Below the pieces are notes generated by a model. That model worked only from the letters and a program-made list of their open reading frames with translations. It did not search any database and was not told the DNA's origin. DNA of 64,000 nt from Polytolypa hystricis UAMH7299 (lineage: Eukaryota; Ascomycota; Eurotiomycetes; Onygenales), in assembly GCA_002573605.1 (NCBI GenBank), contig PDNA01000051.1, forward strand, positions 1-64,000, read 5' to 3'. A program made the translations under genes and the position numbers. Positions 23,405 to 34,868 of this stretch are shown in pieces (the first letter of the stretch is position 1; each line of letters opens with the position of its first letter).

Positions 23405-23540
23405 CCATTTTTCGACAAAACTTTTCGCTGCCCGATGTTTCTTCCCCCCAAATCATAATTTAGTAGGCTATTGCAATACGAGGACAAGTGCATGGCTTAA
23501 TCGATTCTATTTTCACCCGATTCCTTGGGAATTGTTAGGG
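23405..23540 (+). repeat. Diverged direct repeat, right copy
   Basis: Counterpart of 20880-20990; see there. The pair brackets about 2.4 kb containing the helicase fragment and the Cys-rich pseudogene. Confidence 0.55.
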
Positions 23541-23652
23541 ACACACTTCTAAATTTAATCAGGTTTAATCTGGTAATAGCCGTACATATATTTTTACACC
23601 AAGCGCGATGACGGGTAAAAGTTGTTTTGTTAGACCTTTCCCTGAGTCAAAC

Positions 23653-25045
23653 CTAGGGGGATGTCAGCACCACTACTAAATCACGTGACCCATACACCAG
23701 CCCTAGTGGATAGCTGCCGCCCAGATACTCTGCAATACTCACCACCTTCCCACCCCCGATCCTCATCGAACAGGCTGCGAATTCCCAACCCCAAATCCTG
23801 GGGGATGGGAACTTGAAGGCCAGATAGGGGGAGAGTAGCTGAATTGTCCCAGCAAACACGCCCGAGGGCATCATCAGCATGAGGGAGTTCACGCCGCTGA
23901 AACTGAAAGAGTTGATGATGATCGGCTTGAAGGAGGAGATGGGACCGTTGGCAATCATGCTCAGGAACGCAGTGAAGAACATAAGCCAGAACTTGATGTC
24001 TGTAAGAAGCTCAAACACCTGGGCTTTCTTGAAATGCGTGTTCCACACTCCAGAATTGTTCTCACGCATACGGGCAACAGCAATGTAGTGCTCACGTTCA
24101 CCAAAACCTTTGGCCCGGATTGGGCCAAAAGCAATACCCCAAATAACTGTGACGCCACAAGCAAAAATGTACATCCAACACCAGCTGCTGTGTCCTCCAC
24201 CAATCTGCCCAACGCCGTAGTTGATAAGAAGAGATAAACCAGAAATGTAGCCTGTGCAGCAGTACCAAACACTGAAAAAAGTTGTGTGAGTAGACAGAAG
24301 TCCCAGAGAAGAGGGGTAGGCAGAGAGGAACTCACCCCATACACAGCACCTGTTCATTCTTCTTGTCCAGCCTCCCTGCACCATTCAATCAATAAGTGAC
24401 ATAATCCTTGGAGCAATCTAGGGATATGCACATACCACAATGAGAATAAAAATAGGGCTTATGCTGCTCTCAAGCAATCCAAGGAAGAACCTCTGTGCAT
24501 AAAGCAACTGGTAGTTTTTACAAGCAGGGGTCAAGGTCATACAAATACCCCAAATTGCAGTAATCAACAAGGCAACCCACTCAATGAGGAATCTCTGGGC
24601 CAAATACATGGCTGGATACACTCCGACAATAAAACCAAGATAGAAAATAGAAGCCGTCCAGGAATAGCAATCCCCAGCCAACAAATCCAAATCTTCATAA
24701 AGACTGAAAGGGCCTGGTTTCCATTAGAAATGTCTCAAAAGTGGGAATAGGGGGATTTCAAGGGTTCCATACTGCTTGGGAAAGCATTGCTTTGTTGTAG
24801 TACTGCAGGCCACAAGTCAAATAGAGAAGGGGGAGCAGGCGTCTGTCGAATTTGCGGAGCAGGTGCTTTTCTTCCTTCTCGGCCCAAGTTTCGTCACCGG
24901 TGTAGTTGGGCAACACCTTGAGAGCTTCATCGTGATGAACGGTGTCGACCGTGGCCTTCTTTTCGAGGTCGTCGACCTTCCTGGCGGAAACGTGGACATC
25001 GTCAGAGACAGAATCGCGAGGCTTCTCAGATTCGTGGCCAGTCAT
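23653..25045 (-). pseudogene. DAL5/allantoate-type MFS permease, frameshifted and truncated
   Basis: The first exon (25045-24773) is intact: a charged N-terminus, then LPLLYLTCGLQYYNKAMLSQ, the usual first transmembrane segment of the anion:cation symporter (ACS/DAL5) group. The next segment (LDLLAGDCYSWTASIFYLGF) is one base out of frame at the expected splice site. A further single-base loss hits the loop read as (GGW)..KKNEQ near 24370. The block from 24276 reads VWYCCTGYISGLSLLINYG to ENNSGVWNTHFKK but lacks the few residues normally between TM6 and the RAKGF loop. Homology stops near 23790 after YLAFKFPSPRIWGW, so about the last four transmembrane helices are absent, replaced by unrelated sequence up to the stop at 23653. 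Intact relatives import allantoate, nicotinate-type acids or other organic anions. Non-functional as it stands. Confidence 0.8.
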
Positions 25046-25884
25046 GATGACAAGTCAAGGTCCAAAAATTGACAATGAAAATCAGGGATGAGAAGGGAGA
25101 CTGCAAACCAAAAGGAAAAGTCGATTGCCAGTGGGGGAGGGGGGGGATTTTCTCGATCTTATAGCATCCAGGAGCTACCTTTTTGATATTGGAGTAACAG
25201 GAATGCGGACCACAACGGCATGCAGCTAGTAGAGGAGCTAAGCTGCCAGGCCGACGTGTACGCGTCGAGGCCAAAAAGGTCAAAACACACATAATCGCAT
25301 AGTATATCCCCAGCTTAGATCTAGGGAAGTGTAGAAACAAAAGGCAAGGCCCCAGCTAGGGAAACCCAAAATTTGCCTTAGCTAGTTACCAAGGTAAGCA
25401 GGTTACGCGCGGTGTGTAAAGTATGCGTATGCAAGTGGAAGGGATCAGTCATAGTTGAGGCCGGTATACTCGGCTGAGGCATGAGAAATGGGTGATATAA
25501 GAGCGTCTGGGTGACCGAAAAAGGAAAACCCAAGGGCTGTAACGAGGTGACGATGTGACGATGGCCGGTATTGCGCTAGTACCGGAAGTTGGCAAACAGT
25601 GGAATCCCGCTACACTTGATGGGGAAATGCCTAGTATCCACCACGGCCCTCGTCGATACTCATCTACACCCTAGATAGACCCTCGCAATAATGGAGAAGG
25701 TGATGCCGCGATCTATTGAATGGCAGTGTCACGGAAATTGCCCGGATTTTTAGATAAGATTTCTAGGGTTTGTTTCGCTTTCTCCTGTTCCTAAATATGT
25801 AGTGATCCCTCATCGCTCTCCAATACTTTTTTCACACCAGGAAACTCTGAACATAGAGAAAGACAAAAATATAAACAAACAGCC
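25046..25884. other. Intergenic between two broken genes
   Basis: No gene recognised. Would have held the divergent promoters of the permease (left) and the lactonase-like gene (right). Confidence 0.4.
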
Positions 25885-26121
25885 ATGGCAACGCAAAGTC
25901 CCCTGTTCACTGTTCCACCCGGGAATGAAGTCATTACAGTCAAGGTCATCAATCCCGTCAACTTTGGACCAGCTCGGATTCACAGGTTCATGGGCCCTGC
26001 TGTTCCTGGACTTGAGACTCATTTCACATCGCCCTCCGTCTCCTTTCTCCTAGAGAATCCATCAGGACGGAAACTGGTTTGGGACCTGGGAATCCACAAA
26101 GACTACCAAAACCCGAAGTGA
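25885..26121 (+). pseudogene. Metallo-beta-lactamase-fold hydrolase (lactonase-like), N-terminal remnant
   Basis: 78 codons from the ATG at 25885 to the TGA at 26119. The sequence (ITVKVINPVNFGPARIHRFM, then SFLLENPSGRKLVWDLGIHK and DYQNP) is the standard N-terminus of fungal AhlD-like metallo-beta-lactamase hydrolases, ahead of the zinc motif. The HxHxDH metal site and all the rest (normally over 200 more residues) are missing, and I find no continuation in the next kilobase in any frame. So it is a truncated gene. Family members open lactone rings, which fits the neighbouring Baeyer-Villiger enzyme remnant. Confidence 0.65.
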
Positions 26122-27195
26122 CAAGAGTCGCAGACATACATTTACATCACCAGGCTAAGGAATCAGGAATTGCTACGGACACCATTAAACCTATTTGAGT
26201 ATAGGCTCGTAACCGACCCTGACACTCACGGTGCCAAAGTCACTGGCCTGACCCCCTGACCCCCAATTCACTGCCATGTACTCTGTATTAGGAACTGAAT
26301 GGAATTCGCTCGATACTTTCTTAGTGCTATATTTTAGCCATTATCGTTATTGCATTATGCGCCGTGGATGAGAGCCCGGAAGGTCATAGTGTCGTCTGTA
26401 TACGCCCTGTGCCGAATCCAAGTTTTGCTTAACAGATAGCTGACGGTTGCAGGGACGGGGACAAGGACTCAGAAGCATATACTTTTATATGATAGTATGA
26501 TAAGAGTTCCATAGTTCTAGCGAGTAACAAGCAACATTGGGTGGGTCGAAGATCGTTACCGTCCTCACAAAATAATAATGGACTGAAGAGCTGCTTCCCA
26601 ACAAACAGTGAAATACCAGAGCGAGTACGGAGTCGGAAGGGGGCCAATCTCAGCGCTTGGTGTTGCAGCGTAGAGTGGAGATGGGGACACGGCAGCGGAG
26701 ACTTACCGAACTGTAAATATCGGCATTCCTTCCTTTGCATTTCTTCGGCTAAGTGGACTTGCCCGTTCGGAATTACCGAGAGCCGAATACACATTGGTAC
26801 CCCAGACTGTGTGCTAAACTTACGCCAACCGTGTGGGGAAAAGGGGGAGCTCTAAGAGCTGGAGAGGCCCCTCCGTCCACCCCCCTTCCCCGCCAACAAA
26901 TGCAGGGTACTCTCCCCAGCTCACTACTGCGTACTCCGTATCGTTTTTTCTTGTGTGTGCGCGTGTGTGTGCTTTTGCACTGTGGTGACTCGGAAGGGGG
27001 AACCTTCGGCGGCATCCTGGAATTTCTTCTGGATGCTCGACTGAACTACCATTTCTAAAAAAGCTCTCTGCCTGATTTCTATACCCATTCTCCCTTGCAG
27101 TCTGTTCTGTCAAACTATTCCTCCTTTTTTCCATAGTTTCTTTCTTTTTAGTATACACTATTTTTTATTTTTATTGAATTCCTACTATCACCGTC
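26122..27195. other. Intergenic before the monooxygenase remnant
   Basis: No coding remnant recognised. The 3' end (27085-27190), T-rich and C/T-rich, looks like a fungal promoter/5' UTR leading into the ATG at 27196. Confidence 0.4.
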
Positions 27196-27662
27196 ATGGG
27201 GAGCATCGAGAAGCCCAAGCCCAAAAGAATGAACTAGGGTCTTGATTATGACGTCCTCATCATCGGCGCCGGCCTTTCAGGAATGTACTCTCTCATCGGA
27301 TACGGAGTCTAGGCTTGAGAGCCAAAGTCATCGAGGCTGACAACAACGTGGGCGGCACATGGTACTGGAATCGGTACCCAGGAGCTCGATTCGATTCAGA
27401 AAGCTATTACTACGGCTACTCGTTTTAGCAAGAGCTGCTGGATGAGTGGGATTGGACCGAGCATTTTGCGCCCCAGACTGAGACGTTGCGATACTGCAAC
27501 TTCGTTGCTGATATCCAGTTTGACACCCGCACCAGATCTGCACACTGGCAGGATACGACAAAGTCATGGCTGTTGACGGACGAGAGCGGCAAGCAGTATA
27601 CATCACGGTTCCTCATCACTGCAATGGGCATTTTGAACAGCTTCACACTTCCCAAATTTTGA
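27196..27662 (+). pseudogene. Baeyer-Villiger monooxygenase, N-terminal remnant with stops and frameshift
   Basis: Starts MGSIEKPKPKRMN and then hits TAG (27235-27237). After it comes LDYDVLIIGAGLSGMYSLI, the FAD-binding GxGxxG fold. One base is lost near 27300. The frame continues LGLRAKVIEADNNVGGTWYW, NRYPGARFDSESYYYGYSF, then TAG, then QELLDEWDWTEHFAPQTETL. Next come SAHWQDTTKSWLLTDESGKQ and RFLITAMGILNSFTLPKF before the TGA at 27660. A short internal deletion after NFVAD is also apparent. The BVMO fingerprint FxGxxxHxxxW and the NADPH domain (about 350 residues) are gone. Complete enzymes insert oxygen next to a ketone to give an ester or lactone, using NADPH and FAD. Confidence 0.85.
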
Positions 27663-27943
27663 GAAAGAATAACAATATCGAACCAACTATGGAGAATGAA
27701 ATTAGGAAAAAAGAAATAGGCTCGGCTAGGCCCTGATGGGTCTCCGCCTCCTCAAAAAGCTCGAAGAAATCCGGGGAACCGGCTCTTGTTCGGTTCACGA
27801 ATGCTACATAAAGATGGCATGCGGAGTAGCCACATCACGTCTCGAGAATTTATATATTTTGGTTTAATTTTTCTAATTATTTACTTCCATTATAGCATCT
27901 AAAATATTTGAAGAATAACTTATCACCACTGCTATACAAACTA

Positions 27944-29624
27944 TGGCTGTTCCTGATGTGCCAAAGAGTCAAAGACAATGTTTGCGTGGAGGAAACACAA
28001 GGGAAACTCCAAGCCGGTAAGACTCAGTCCAGCACCAACTATCACAGCAGTGTTGAACGCAAAATAACATCCTTTTTTTCACTTTTTCTTTTTTGGCAAA
28101 CAAATTACTAACTGAAACAAACGGCAAACAAGGTTAAGAAGAGGTTCTGATACCATCAACGCCGCCAACCGGGTTCCTAATAAAGATCTTAGCTGCTGGA
28201 AGTGAGTTCAACCAAGATGGGATAGCCGAAGCGATCCCTCCCCCTTCATCCGCTCTGCGCCAAGTGGTGATAAGCTTTTGATCCGCTTTTTCTTTTTCAA
28301 CTAAGCATTGCCGCGTGTAGTGTGTCATAGCACTACCCGATGTTGAAGATCGACCTCATTTCAATGAGAAATACACCCTAGTACGTTACTGCAACTTTCC
28401 CCGCCGCTATAACTATGTATCCACCAGCTATCTACTAGATACAGAAATGCTGAAATCTAGCTTGTCGTACGTTGAGATAGGGCCATGAGGGATGCGGTGA
28501 TATCGGTTCACAGGTCACAGACGGGCGGTTCAAACTGGCAAGTTTACCAAAACCTCAAGCTTTATGCCTCACCCCCTTTTTTTTCTTAAAAAAAAGCTAC
28601 GTCAGAATAAAAGAAAATGCTGATTCGGTTCCTTATCATTTGTAGGGTGATCTCGTTGCTACGTTTGCTGTTCCGGGATGCGGACTAGATACTTGCTCTG
28701 AGTGCTCACGGGCCATCCCGCAACTTTGTAAGGGGGGATTCCACCATGGTATTGGACAGGATGGCTTTTATGCCAAATATGTTGCGGTTGATGCTCGAGG
28801 CTGTATCCCTGTGCCACCAGGTAAAAGGCCGGTTTGATCATAATTCGTGTTTTCGCAACGGGCATAAAAGTCTACGTGAAACTGGGGGCAAGCTTTCCTG
28901 TTATTTTTTTCTCCCCAGATGTCACCCTTGAAGTTGCCACTGTAGCCATAGATGCCGTCAACATAGCCTACCACGGCATCCACCGCGCGCCGAAGTCAAG
29001 AAGCACGAGACAGTATTCCTCTTCGGTGTTGGCGGCCTTGGATTCAACGCTTTGCAGATTGTGCGCGCGATCGGCGCCAGAGTCATTGTGTCAGATGTCT
29101 GACAGGAGAAACTCGACGCAGCGGCGAGTATGGGTGTTCCAAGGGAGGATATTGTGCCTGTGGGCAAATTGATCCCGGACTTTGTGAAGGAGAATAGATT
29201 GGAGGATAAGATTGATACGGTGCTGGAGTTTGTGGGCATGCATCAGACGTTTCAGGATGCGCAGAAGACCGGTAAAGGATTACATCCCCACCCCTTTTAC
29301 TTTTTTGCTTTTTCGTCTGTTGCTTTTTTTTAATCTTTTGCTAACGTTATCCGCAACTAAAACGTGCAGTCCGCCCTGCCGGCAAGGTTCTCTGCATCGG
29401 TACTCTGGACCTTAAGAACGAATTGGACATGAAGAACGGCATCAAGCTTCATCTTCTCGTACGGCGGTCAACAAGCAGATCTCGTAGAGGTACTCGACCT
29501 CATCGCAAAGGGCGTTATTAACCCCCAAGTGGAAACTGGAAAATTGGAGGAGTTCCCCACCGGGCTGAAGAATTTGTGTGATGGCAAGATTAAAGATCGA
29601 TATGCTTTGCTACCGCATGCTTGA
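27944..29624 (+). pseudogene. Zinc alcohol dehydrogenase (MDR family), multiple frameshifts
   Basis: The whole length of the gene can still be followed. Exon 1 reads MAVPDVPKSQR, then shifts to MFAWRKHKGNSKP before GTAAGA. Exon 2 near 28143-28200 is EVLIPSTPPTGFLIKILAAG. Exon 3 near 28319-28380 reads VCHS, then, in another frame, DVEDRPHFNEKYTL. Then come GHEGCGDIGSQVTDG near 28472, and at 28650 DLVATFAVPGCGLDTCSECS (part of the structural zinc site), ending CIPVPPG before an intron. The NAD-binding part is out of frame at about 29000 and has a TGA at 29101. The C-terminus (FIFSYGGQQADLVEVLDLIA to DRYALLPHA) is again shifted by one base. At least four single-base frameshifts make it non-functional. 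Intact relatives oxidise primary or secondary alcohols. Confidence 0.82.
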
Positions 29625-30071
29625 GTTTAACTTATGTGTAGGTAAGGGGGCGAATAAAAACTTTTCCCAATTCTAAGATATTATATTTTTAAAATATTGG
29701 AATGAGGATGATAGGGGGATTTTTACTGCACAGACACCATGACCATTGCTGGGGGCTTGCAAGCTAGGTTAAATAAAATATGGGCGCGGAAGCGTGTAAA
29801 TTCTCTTTCGTATGTGGAGCTATAGCTTGGGAATTAACATAAATCTGATAGATAAGCACTATTGCAGTAAATGATATATCTCATCGCGAGCTTCTCATTT
29901 CCAATCATTGAAACAGACAGAAATTAGAGTAGACTAGTCCTTCGCAAGGTCTATATCTACATCAGCAGCCCCTGGAACCCTCTTAACGTCGAGATATCAA
30001 TAGTGGAAGGAGGGTCCATCGAAGACAGATAGTGTATCAAAAACCATTTTCTTTTACATTTTTCTAGATTA
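29625..30071. other. Intergenic between ADH pseudogene and SDR
   Basis: AT-rich, shared 3' flank of two convergent genes. Nothing else recognised. Confidence 0.4.
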
Positions 30072-31013
30072 CTATTGTCCACTATTAACACTGGCGTTTT
30101 TCGGCATGCCAATTCCAACAGTAGCTGTAGCACCCGCATCCACTGGGAGTACTACGCCAGTCATCCATCTGGCATGGGGTCCAGCAAGAAAAACGACAGC
30201 GCCAGCGCAGTCCCAGCCGTTTCCTTCGGTGCCCAGCAAGCTTCTCTTGCGTCTTGCTTCTCTAGCCTCCTCGCTCATACCTCCTCCATACATCATAGGC
30301 GTGTATAACATCTATATACCCAACCATATCAGCATTTGTCCGAACAAAAGACGCTCGAAAACAGCTCAAGTTGAAGCACTTACCCCTGGGCAAACACAAT
30401 TGACCCTAATCCTATCCGCAGCGTGATGTGCAGCCATAGCTCTCGTCATATTCACCACTGCCCCCTTCGCCGTCGGATACAGGAGATGCGGTGTCCCGCC
30501 CCTCAAGCCCGCCACACTCCCCATATTCACAATACTCCCCCTAATTTCCCCCCCCTCATTCTTCAGCATAGCAGGAATCGCATATTTGCTCATAATCACC
30601 ATACTCGTAACATTAACATCCATACTCTTCGTCCACTGTTCAATATCCACATCCACCGCAGTCCCCGACGCTCCCGCAATACCCACATTATTCACCAAAA
30701 TATCCAAACGCCCGAATTTCTCTAGTGCAAAGGTGACTGCCGCTTCGCAGTCCGAGGACGATGTCACGTCGCCCTGGAACGCAACGGCGTCGCCATCGCG
30801 TTTGGGGCGATGAGAAATACTCATTTCCACGGTTTTGGACGCCCATGAGAGATTGCGGTCCATGCAGACTACGTTACAGCCATCGGAGGCTAGGAGGATG
30901 GCGATAGCCCGACCGTTGCCAATGCCGTCTCCGAGACAGCCTGCGCCTGTGACGATGGCGGCTTTGCCCACGAGGGAGCGGGAAGGGGGCTCGGATGGTA
31001 TCTCGTAGCTCAT
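30072..31013 (-). CDS. Short-chain dehydrogenase/reductase (classical SDR)
   Basis: Two exons, 31013-30384 and 30311-30072 (72-nt intron, donor GTAAGT, acceptor ATAG); 289 aa. Features: the cofactor motif TGAGCLGDGIG at residues 22-32, NNVG at 108-111, and the catalytic Ser166, Tyr179 and Lys183 (YPTAK). An acidic residue, Asp52, at the end of the second strand suggests NAD(H) rather than NADP(H) preference. The C-terminus (TGVVLPVDAGATA) is normal for the family. It is intact while the oxidoreductases to its left are broken. With the neighbouring esterase and the BVMO remnant, it fits oxidation of a cyclic or secondary alcohol to the ketone; the substrate is inferred from context only. Confidence 0.87.
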
Positions 31014-31536
31014 GATTATGACTTTATTTAGGGTGTGTGTGTGGTGATAAGGGGGGTGGTGGTTCTGGGTAATCTTTCAAGGCGGCCCAGAGTTCAAAGG
31101 AGGGGAAGTATGAACAGTCAACACGATTTGAAAGTCTGGCAAATATATCATTTTTGGAAAAGGACATTTTAGTACTGTGATGGAAGATATTACCTACGTA
31201 CCCCGGACTGTAAACGTTCACCATAGCCCATGGCAGTTGCAAGCCGATATGGCCGAAAAAGAAAAACATGAGATAGGGCGGGATGGTGGGGTAGTATATG
31301 TGGCTGATAGCCGGTATGCTGGTTATTGGGCGAGGCAAAGAGCCGAGCCGAACCAGCCGATTTCCCCGCGCCCCGTGCCATGCCGGCAGTTCCTGGTCCA
31401 GAGAACGCTATCCTGGTGCCGTGGCAACTGAAAGATTAGGAGTTAGTTGTTGGTAACATCCCAGAGTATCCTTGATTCGATATCGCCTTTTTTCTAAAAT
31501 GCTTTTTTTTGGGACAAACTTTCGATAGTATCACTA
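31014..31536. other. Divergent promoter region between SDR and esterase
   Basis: 523 nt separate the two start codons, so both genes are probably transcribed outward from here, possibly under common control. No factor site identified. Confidence 0.5.
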
Positions 31537-32826
31537 ATGGCAGACTTTTCAGAATACACTGGCCCAAGTGAGGAATGGCTCGCACTCGAGCCTACGCTCC
31601 CCGCGCCTCCCCAAGACCTAAGCCCAACAGAGCTTAGAGACTCCGTCAACGAGGGCAATGAAGCCGCAGCTGCAAAGGAGATGGTAGAACTGGGTAGGTT
31701 AAAGCAGTAGCAGCGACTTTTGTTTTTATTTGATATTTAACATCCATACATCATCGAAACGTGGGGCTTATACATTACATGACCCATTGATCATATTCTA
31801 CTTTTTTAGGACTACAAGCTCGAGTAAAAACATATAATTTCAATATCCCGACACGAGACGGATCGTCAATCGAAGCGTGCAGCTACCGCCCATTGTCCTT
31901 GCCCGCGTCACAGCCGCTGCCCGTCTATATCCACCTCCACGGGGGTGGATTTATCTTCGGTACTCTCCGCTCAGAGGATGCGAATTGCTCGCGCATAGTC
32001 ACTTCTCTTGCCGATACGAATTCTCCCGTTGTGGTGGTAAACGCTAACTATCGACATACCCCCGAACACAAGTATCCAACGGCATGGGAGGATGCCGAGG
32101 ATGCCTTCCATTGGGTCCACGACAATCTCTCTAAGATCGGCGGTGACGGTGATAAAGTAATTGTTGGCGGCATTTCTGCTGGTGCATGGCTAACCGCCTC
32201 TCTAACCCTGGCACAAAATCTTGGAAAAGAAGAGGCCTTGTCTCGCCGGCCGAAGATCCGGGGACAAGTATTGATGATACCCTGTCTTGTGCATGCAGAC
32301 TGCTACGCGCCGCAACTCAAGCGGATCCGAGATCCGAGTGTGTCGAGCTATGTGCAGAATGAACATGCTCCGCTTTTACCGATGAAGCGCAAGAAGTTTT
32401 TCGTGGGGCTGTTAGAGGTTGATGGGAAGAAGAGAGGTGAGGGCGATAGGAGGTTAAACCCTGGAAATGCGTCCGCAGAAGAAGTGAAAGGGTTGCCACC
32501 GACGGTCCTGGGAGTCGCTGGTCGGGACCCGTTGAGAGATGAGGGCCTTCTGTATGGGGAGCTGCTCAACCAGAATGGGTAAGTTATGCAACCCTTGGGT
32601 TTTTCTTTTCGGTCGGTTTACAGAGCATGTCAACGGCAGCTAATAATTTGTGTCCGAAAGTGTCCCCACGAGTACGAATGTCTTTTCCGGGCTGCCACAT
32701 GGATTTAGAAGATATGGTGACAAGCTATCAGAGTCTAAGAGGTGGGATCAAGTCATCTGTGAAGGCATAAGGTGGGCGCTGAGTGACCCAGTAGCAACTG
32801 GTCAATTCGAGATTAAGGCGCAATAG
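31537..32826 (+). CDS. Alpha/beta-hydrolase, HSL-type esterase/lipase
   Basis: Three exons: 31537-31693, 31810-32578 and 32661-32826; 363 aa. The oxyanion motif HGGG is at residues 96-99, the nucleophile Ser175 sits in GGISAGAW, and the acid Asp292 (GRDP) and His322 (LPHGF) complete the triad. Domain order and length match fungal hormone-sensitive-lipase-type esterases (alpha/beta hydrolase fold-3). No signal peptide, so it is probably cytosolic. Such enzymes hydrolyse short esters and lactones, and they often sit beside Baeyer-Villiger monooxygenases, whose ester or lactone products they open. The last exon carries the catalytic His, so correct splicing is required for activity. Intact. Confidence 0.87.
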
Positions 32827-33000
32827 TAGCAGGGTAATCTGCTTGTATCTTGAAAGGCGATTTACCTTCTCTCGAAGACTAGATTTCTGTATGTAGCTAT
32901 TACCAGGTATATAGCAATGATGATAACATAGATACCCTTCTGCGCTGTACATATATTATGTTCATTCCATGTGAATTTGTATACAAAAGCTACATTGAAG

Positions 33001-34538
33001 CTATCCGAGCCACTCTAGCCATACAGGCTTCTGCGGTACCTCTATCCCAGAATCCTCAGGGGTAATACCCGCTTTCACGGGGAATATCCACGCGAAGTAG
33101 TAGCATATGACGACAACCCAAATTGCCGAATAGAGATTTACCACCGTAATCCTTCGCCAGAGCCAGATGAGAAAGAAAGCAAATACGCCGTGAGTATTGT
33201 ACTGGACGAAGGGGTCGCTAGCAGTAGCAGTTGCCGATACTGACGTTTGTTGATCTAGTGGTGGAGATGACTGGGAACGTCCCGATTCTGCAGAAGGTGT
33301 TGCGTTTTGGGATTTACCGCGAGAATATCGACAGAAGCTTTGGTAAAGCTTCTTTCCCAGCAGCCGGACGACGAGAAACGCGAAGGCGCTGACTGCAAGA
33401 ATCCATGCACCCCTGGCAGGGTTCCATATGTTGGATAGAATGAGCATCCATCCTAGCGGTCCTAATAAGCCCAGAGATGCGGCGATTAGCGCCACCGTTA
33501 TATTCCACGGCCTCTTAAAGCTTGCTGTTGTTGTTGTTGTTGTTGTAGATACAGGGGTAGCTGAAGAACTGGCCGGATTACGTAGTGAGACCAAATTACC
33601 AAGCGGGATAACCTGGCCAAGGCTCTCCTTCATTTCCACGTCTGGAAACGTGAAGGGGTTGTCCCCTGGGTCCACTAACCTCACCACGTCCAAGAGATTT
33701 TCCGGTGGGATATCTTTGAGATTGTTGTGCCGCAACGGGAAGACATAGCTCCAGGCCAGAATTTCTAGAACAAGGTAGCTTGTCGAGTATGCAAGTGCTA
33801 TAGAACAGCAAAGTCTGACGCCGCTATTGCTTGAAGCCTTGATCATGGCCATAGCCTTTATGAACGAGGTGAGGAAAAGCGCTGCTCCCAAGACTCGCTC
33901 ATGGGAAAGGGGTGCTAGGATTGGAGCAAATCTGTGGGTGAGGAATTCATGGATGCGGTCATCGTTTGACGCCGATGCATCATTGCTGGAATCGTTTCCA
34001 TCACCAGTGCTTCCACCAGCCGCGTCGACACGTCCATTTGATGAGTCTACTGAGATCGGTGAGATGTCTATTCTATAGTAACTATATATCAAAAGAGGCC
34101 ATTAGTGTTCATACCTTGCTCTCCTACCTGCTCATCTACGCGCGACAATTCTCGCAAATCCTTCCGCCACCACAAATCCCCCCGGCCAATACCATCTCTA
34201 ACAGTGAAAACAGCCGCAATACTTTCATCCCAACGAAATCCATTCCAGAGAGCTTTCACGATCAAAGTCAACACTGCGAAGCAATCCACAAGCCCAAGCT
34301 CGGGAGAGAAACGATAGAAATTTGACCGGCGGAACAGGAAAAGTGATCCAGGAAGCTGAACCACACAAGCGACAGCAGGGACAAGGACAAGCCAGAGGGC
34401 ATAGCCAGCAGAAATGAGATTGTCAGGCCCACAGTCGTCGATCTCTGTGATGTTAGGTTTGATGTAGGCGGTACCGTTGTAGTCGCTCTCGTAGGCCCCG
34501 TTGACAACCCATAAACTGAAAGAGAAAGACCAGGTCAT
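33001..34538 (-). CDS. Multi-pass membrane protein of unknown function (paralogue 1)
   Basis: Two exons, 34538-34115 and 34049-33001 (65-nt intron); 490 aa. I start at the ATG at 34538 because a hydrophobic signal-like stretch follows at once (MTWSFSFSLWVV). About six hydrophobic segments are visible: one in GYALWLVLVPAVACVVQLPG, one after FYRFSPELG, two in the middle, and two to three near the C-terminus. The chain ends PVWLEWLG. An internal Thr tract (TTTTTTT, encoded by a TTG repeat on the plus strand) and a Ser/Asn/Asp-rich loop after the splice site are low-complexity. It resembles the neighbouring gene at 34869-36218 in several motifs. No known family recognised. Confidence 0.7.
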
Positions 34539-34868
34539 TTTGATGTGCCAATATTCAACTAGAATAAAGTACAAGGACTTGAAACGTCATGAAAACAGTG
34601 CATGATGGGGAGCACATTGCGCGACAGATGCGATGCTCGGAATGCGCCTGACCAAGCTTGATGCAACTAAGGGTCGAAAGAGCCGCATCCACGAGGCACA
34701 CTGGGCGGTGGCAGTGCAAGGCTAGGCACAACGATGCAGCAATGAGGCAGCCCTGTTGATAAGAAGAGAAGATCCAGAGATAAAGGTACGAAGCGACACG
34801 AATGTGACTTTTCTATCATAATCAAACGATTTGCAAAATGAATTTGAGGTGAAAACTTACCGAACAGC
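34539..34868. other. Bidirectional promoter region between two membrane-protein paralogues
   Basis: 330 nt between the two start codons in head-to-head arrangement. Nothing else seen. Confidence 0.45.

Noticed and set aside
34539..34574. Upstream extension of membrane paralogue 1 to 34574
   Set aside because: That start is TTG; the ATG at 34538 is directly followed by a signal-like hydrophobic stretch.
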